A DNA stretch of 24,762 nucleotides from contig URVW01000031.1 in the NCBI GenBank assembly GCA_900551435.1, forward strand, positions 1-24,762, given 5' to 3'. Under the pieces are notes generated by a model that made no database searches, was not told where the DNA came from, and saw nothing but the letters and a program-made list of their open reading frames with translations. Source of the stretch: an uncultured Faecalibacterium sp. Lineage in GTDB: Bacteria > Bacillota > Clostridia > Oscillospirales > Ruminococcaceae. The stretch's first letter is position 1. Each line of letters begins with the position of its first letter. This document shows, in pieces, positions 22,424 to 24,762 of this stretch. Position numbers and translations under genes: made by a program.

Positions 22424-22498
22424 TTGAAGCAGAGAAGCAAGCGGTCTGGCACAGGCAGGACTTCTGTGATTTTGGGTTGAAAACAGGAGGGAAACACG

Positions 22499-22611
22499 AT
22501 GAAATATGCAGGATTGCCGATGGCGATGTGGGCGGCGGGAGCGAGTTCATCCGGCAGTACACGTTGGCATCCGGCGGGCCGTACTGCGACTGCGGATACC
22601 ATAAAAAATAA
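22499..22611 (+). pseudogene. Internally deleted gene, possibly L-2-amino-thiazoline-4-carboxylate hydrolase
   Basis: It begins MKYAGLPMAMWA after a good AGGAGGG site, an N-terminus I associate with clostridial L-2-amino-thiazoline-4-carboxylic acid hydrolase-type proteins. After about 12 codons a second frame reads GSEFIRQYTLASGGP, then YCDCGYHKK and a stop at 22611, which fits the family's Cys-containing C-terminus. The middle of the gene (well over 100 codons for such a family) is absent and the joint is out of frame. The family assignment is from memory of short end motifs and is weak; that this is a collapsed gene is more secure. Confidence 0.5.
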
Positions 22612-22629
22612 AAGCCGCCCGAAGGCGGC
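22604..22629 (-). terminator. Terminator downstream of the dehydrogenase fragment
   Basis: On the minus strand GCCGCC, a TTCG tetraloop and GGCGGC are followed by TTTTATTTTTT. It remains as the end of a minus-strand gene that is now broken. Confidence 0.8.
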
Positions 22630-22853
22630 AGAAAAATGCTTCGTTCAGATTGCCCGAGATGGCGTCCTCGATCATGACGGCCATGGACTCCGGCGTGACG
22701 GGCATGATCTGGCAGGGCATCGAGCTGAACGTCAGCGTTCGTCTCCGAACCGGACATGGGGTTCGTGGGGATGGTGACCACCGGCAGATGGGGCAATCCC
22801 TCGCTGGAAACTGCATAAGTCAGATACTGCTCCGACGGCGTATCCGTATGCAT
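22630..22853 (-). pseudogene. Iron-containing alcohol dehydrogenase fragment
   Basis: Minus-strand frame MHTDTPSEQYLTYAVSSEG followed by LPVVTIPTNPMSGSETNAD. The second piece fits the nucleotide-binding TIPTxxGTGSE region of iron-dependent alcohol dehydrogenases. After DVQLDALP the frame changes and reads QIMPVTPESMAVMIEDAIS and NLNEAFF, whose origin I cannot place. Both the first part and most of the second part of the enzyme are missing. The region ends at an intact terminator. It meets a MerR-like fragment of the opposite strand at about 22860. Confidence 0.5.
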
Positions 22854-22867
22854 GGCTCCGATGCGAT

Positions 22868-23077
22868 ATGGGCCTTGTGCCGAATCTGCGCCACGACAAA
22901 AAGGGAAAAACGACCCTGACCGAGCGGAAAGAAATTTTGGAGCAGGTGCGGGATGCCGCGCAGAAGGAGCTGGAAGAAACCGCCGTGCGCATCCACTGTC
23001 TGAACGAGAAGATCGAAGTCTGCCAGAGCACCATTGAGGGGACCTGCGAGGACGACTATAACCCGCTGAACTGGTAA
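22868..23077 (+). pseudogene. C-terminal fragment of a MerR-family regulator
   Basis: The frame reads NLRHDKKGKTTLTERKEILE and then a heptad-like helix (QVRDAAQKELEETAVRIHCL), ending DYNPLNW-stop. The pattern TLxERxxIL followed by a long amphipathic helix matches the effector/dimerisation part of MerR-family proteins. There is no DNA-binding domain and no ribosome site before ATG 22868. Together with the adjacent dehydrogenase fragment it probably marks a deleted divergent regulator-oxidoreductase pair. An independent small protein is less likely. Confidence 0.5.
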
Positions 23078-23093
23078 ACGAAACCCCGCCAGA

Positions 23094-23386
23094 GCACTTT
23101 TGGAAAGAGCGCTGTGGCGTCAGCGACCTCAAAGGTCAGGTTCTCCGGACACGGTCCCTTTTGTGCTTCGCGGATCATCCCTTCGGCGTAGTCGGTGGCA
23201 ACCATCCGTTTGGCCGCGTGGGCAACGTGCTTTGCCAGCAGCCCCGGGCCGGTGGCAAGCTCCAGCACTTCTTTTCCGCGGATGACCCGCGGGATGCGGT
23301 CATACATGGAACTGATAAACCTTCCGGTCGCCCCGCATGGCGCGCTCATAGAGGGGCGCATAGAGGTTCCAAATGCGTTTGTTCAT
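23094..23386 (-). pseudogene. Frameshifted, truncated class I SAM-dependent methyltransferase
   Basis: The start at 23386 reads MNKRIWNLYAPLYERAMRGD, then RKVYQFHV and a stop. In another frame the protein continues YDRIPRVIRGKEVLELATGP, with the SAM motif I (LELATGPG), then ATDYAEGMI and NLTFEVADATAL. Removing one C near 23306 would restore a single frame, so a one-base insertion is the simplest explanation. The gene also ends early after motif II/III, merging with unrelated sequence near 23095. It starts seven bases after the stop of the intact methyltransferase, in the same direction, so it was once the second gene of that operon. Confidence 0.72.
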
Positions 23387-23393
23387 CGCCAGC

Positions 23394-24191
23394 TCACTTT
23401 CCCGATGTGGTTTTCAGAACGATGATCTGGTTGGAGATGCTTCGGACCAGCGGGAGTTTGTCCAAAAGCTTATAGACCGGCACAAACGCGGCCATGCCCT
23501 CGGTCAGGCTGTGGGCCTCCACGAACTGGAACCCCGGCAGCAGCTCTGCGAGCGCCTTTCCGCTTCGGATGCCCCATGTGAACTTCGCCTTGCTGCCCTC
23601 GATGGATTTTTCCTTGAAGTGCTTCGCCATCGCGGGGTTCATCGCCTCCACAAACACCTCTGCCTGTTTGAAATTCGAGGCAATGACGGCAAAAATGCGC
23701 TGCACATCGGCTTCGCTCAGGTACATGGTCAGCCCCTCGATGATGACGAGGACCGGCACGTTCCGCTCTTGGATAAAGCGGCCCCAGTCCTCCATCGCCG
23801 AAAGCGCGATCTGCGAGATGCTCCCCTCTTCGGGCAGAAGCTTGGCCCGCACAGCGATCGTCTCTGGCAGATCGAGATTGTACCAGTGGGAATAGCCCGT
23901 CATCCGATAGCAGCGGGTGTCCAGCCCACAGGCGATGTTCACCACCACGGCCCCGGGATGCTGGGTAAGGTACTGTGTAGTCAGCCGGTCCAGCACGATG
24001 GTCCGGGCAATGACGCCGCTGTGCATCGCGGCGTCGGTATCCGCAAGGGTAAAATCATAGTCCAGCCGCTCGATGAGCTGCACGGCTTTTTCGTCGTGGA
24101 TGGCTCCACGGGTGCGGCTCTCCTTTGCGCGGGCATAGGTGGTTTGCAGCATCGTCTCCGGCACGCCGGAAAGGGTGATTTTTTCGCTCAT
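23394..24191 (-). CDS. Class I SAM-dependent O-methyltransferase, LCMT/Tcm-like family
   Basis: Methyltransferase of the leucine carboxyl methyltransferase-like family (PF04072 type), 265 residues. The SAM-binding segment is VVNIACGLDTRCYRM (83-97), followed by the acidic NLDLPE (105-110) and later LVIIEGLTMYLSEADV, both typical for the family. In bacteria these enzymes often methylate small molecules or carboxyl groups; substrate unknown. AGGGGAA precedes ATG 24191. It is followed by a broken second methyltransferase and shares a promoter type with the GNAT gene. Confidence 0.87.
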   Translation of the reverse strand: MSEKITLSGVPETMLQTTYARAKESRTRGAIHDEKAVQLIERLDYDFTLADTDAAMHSGVIARTIVLDRLTTQYLTQHPGAVVVNIACGLDTRCYRMTGYSHWYNLDLPETIAVRAKLLPEEGSISQIALSAMEDWGRFIQERNVPVLVIIEGLTMYLSEADVQRIFAVIASNFKQAEVFVEAMNPAMAKHFKEKSIEGSKAKFTWGIRSGKALAELLPGFQFVEAHSLTEGMAAFVPVYKLLDKLPLVRSISNQIIVLKTTSGK

Positions 24192-24235
24192 GATCGATTC
24201 CCCTACATTGCTAAAGGTTATTTTGAACTAACTCC

Positions 24236-24264
24236 AGTGTAGCACAGGACCCCTTCCGTTGCAA
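24236..24264 (-). promoter_or_regulatory. Promoter of the O-methyltransferase gene, copy 2 of a repeated cassette
   Basis: TTGCAA, 17-base spacer, TACACT with an extended TGC, identical hexamers and spacing to the promoter at 22296. Confidence 0.72.
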
Positions 24265-24330
24265 GAGCGAACCGTGGAAGCCATTTTTTCTGCGGGAACG
24301 TCATACAGTAGCACCAAGGAGGTGCGGGGG

Positions 24331-24726
24331 ATGCTGTTGACATTGTTCCAATTTTTTGCCACGAAATTTCTGGTGCTGGCGCTCCATCTGGAAGCCGGAA
24401 GCTTTCCAAGGCCGCTGAACGCGCGGGAGGAGATCGAAACATTTGCCGCTCTGCGGGCCGGAGACTCAAGCGCCCGGGAAAAGCTCATCCGGCACAATCT
24501 GCGTCTGGTGGCGCATGTGGCCAAGAAGTACTATTCCCAGTCCGGGGATCAGGAGGACCTGATCTCCATCGGGACCATCGGTCTGATGAAGGCGGTCGAT
24601 ACGTTTGACTCCACCCGCAAGGCGCGGTTTTCGACCTATGCCAGCCGGTGTATTGAAAATGCTATCCTCTCCCCAGCGCACTTTCAGATGGAAAAGAGAA
24701 CCCGCTCATTTTGCAAAGCAGCGTAA
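24331..24726 (+). pseudogene. Sigma-K-like RNA polymerase sigma factor, N-terminal part only
   Basis: From ATG 24331 (AAGGAGGTG ahead) the protein starts MLLTLFQFFATKFLVLALHL, a hydrophobic pro-sequence like pro-sigma-K, then SFPRPLNAREEIETF. Region 2 is well preserved: NLRLVAHVAKKY, DLISIGTIGLMKAVDTFD and FSTYASRCIENAIL. The match ends at about residue 113; 18 unrelated residues follow to a stop at 24726. Regions 3 and 4, including the -35-binding helix, are absent. Either the gene is decayed or it is interrupted, as by skin-type elements in other sporulating Firmicutes, with the rest outside the window. Promoter not clearly visible. Confidence 0.72.
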
Positions 24727-24762
24727 ATGCGTCAAAATGGGTTTTCTGGGCTCAGGAAAGCT

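Noticed and set aside
22612..23393. A mobile element or defence island in the debris zone
   Set aside because: No transposase, recombinase, terminal repeat or defence motif could be read; the fragments match ordinary metabolic and regulatory families.
24280..24309. Possible sigma-E promoter (CATACAGT) before the sigma-K-like gene
   Set aside because: The -10 resembles the sigma-E pattern, but the predicted transcript would start at the ribosome site itself and no convincing -35 is present.

Overview
The window looks like chromosomal DNA from a high-GC, gut-type member of the Firmicutes, most likely an Oscillospiraceae relative of Faecalibacterium, Gemmiger or Subdoligranulum. The evidence is strong Shine-Dalgarno sites before nearly every gene, Gram-positive families (RibU with an FMN riboswitch, HolA next to an RNase M5-like Toprim protein, a sigma-K-like factor), frequent extended -10 promoters, and MerR-family and GNAT genes. 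The genus is inferred from family resemblance only. No tRNA, rRNA, CRISPR array, IS element or prophage was seen.

Layout. Positions 1-1.7 kb (minus) carry part of an amino-acid ABC transporter: an ATPase followed by a Tat-type lipoprotein binding protein cut by the window edge, with a hairpin-rich leader. Next come an MraY-family phosphoglycosyltransferase (minus), a MATE exporter (plus), riboflavin transporter RibU under an FMN riboswitch (minus), an MscS channel (plus), a ZIP metal transporter and a HIRAN-domain protein (both minus). From 7.8 to 9.2 kb a decayed merR gene, whose promoter still holds an operator-like dyad, faces a pair of half-size chromate-family transporters. At 9.3-11.9 kb (plus) lie an aspartate-dehydrogenase-like enzyme, a 2-hydroxyacid-dehydrogenase-like protein lacking the usual catalytic residues, and ThiD. 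They converge on a PanE-like reductase.

At 13.0-13.25 kb is a compact unit for a 35-residue basic peptide with its own promoter and terminator. At 13.3-15.6 kb (minus) are a rhomboid protease, a metal-dependent amidohydrolase and a receiver-domain fragment. At 15.7-17.4 kb (plus) are holA and an RNase M5-like gene, overlapping by ATGA. At 17.5-21.0 kb a three-gene operon encodes a polyprenyl-phosphate-type GT2 and two multi-membrane-span GT-C-like enzymes, a plausible glycan or glycolipid module. At 21.0-22.3 kb (minus) are a NimA/PNPOx-like flavoprotein and a GNAT acetyltransferase.

The right end (22.4-24.76 kb) is a zone of gene debris around one intact O-methyltransferase. It holds a gene reduced to its first and last codons, an iron-alcohol-dehydrogenase fragment, a MerR C-terminal fragment, a frameshifted methyltransferase and a sigma-K-like gene that stops after region 2. 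Together with the merR scar at 7.9 kb and the receiver fragment at 15.3 kb, this suggests a lineage losing genes by internal deletion while promoters and start sites persist. I found no clearly new multigene defence or mobile system. The best leads are the catalytically altered dehydrogenase pair, the 35-residue peptide, the truncated sigma factor and the repeated promoter cassettes.
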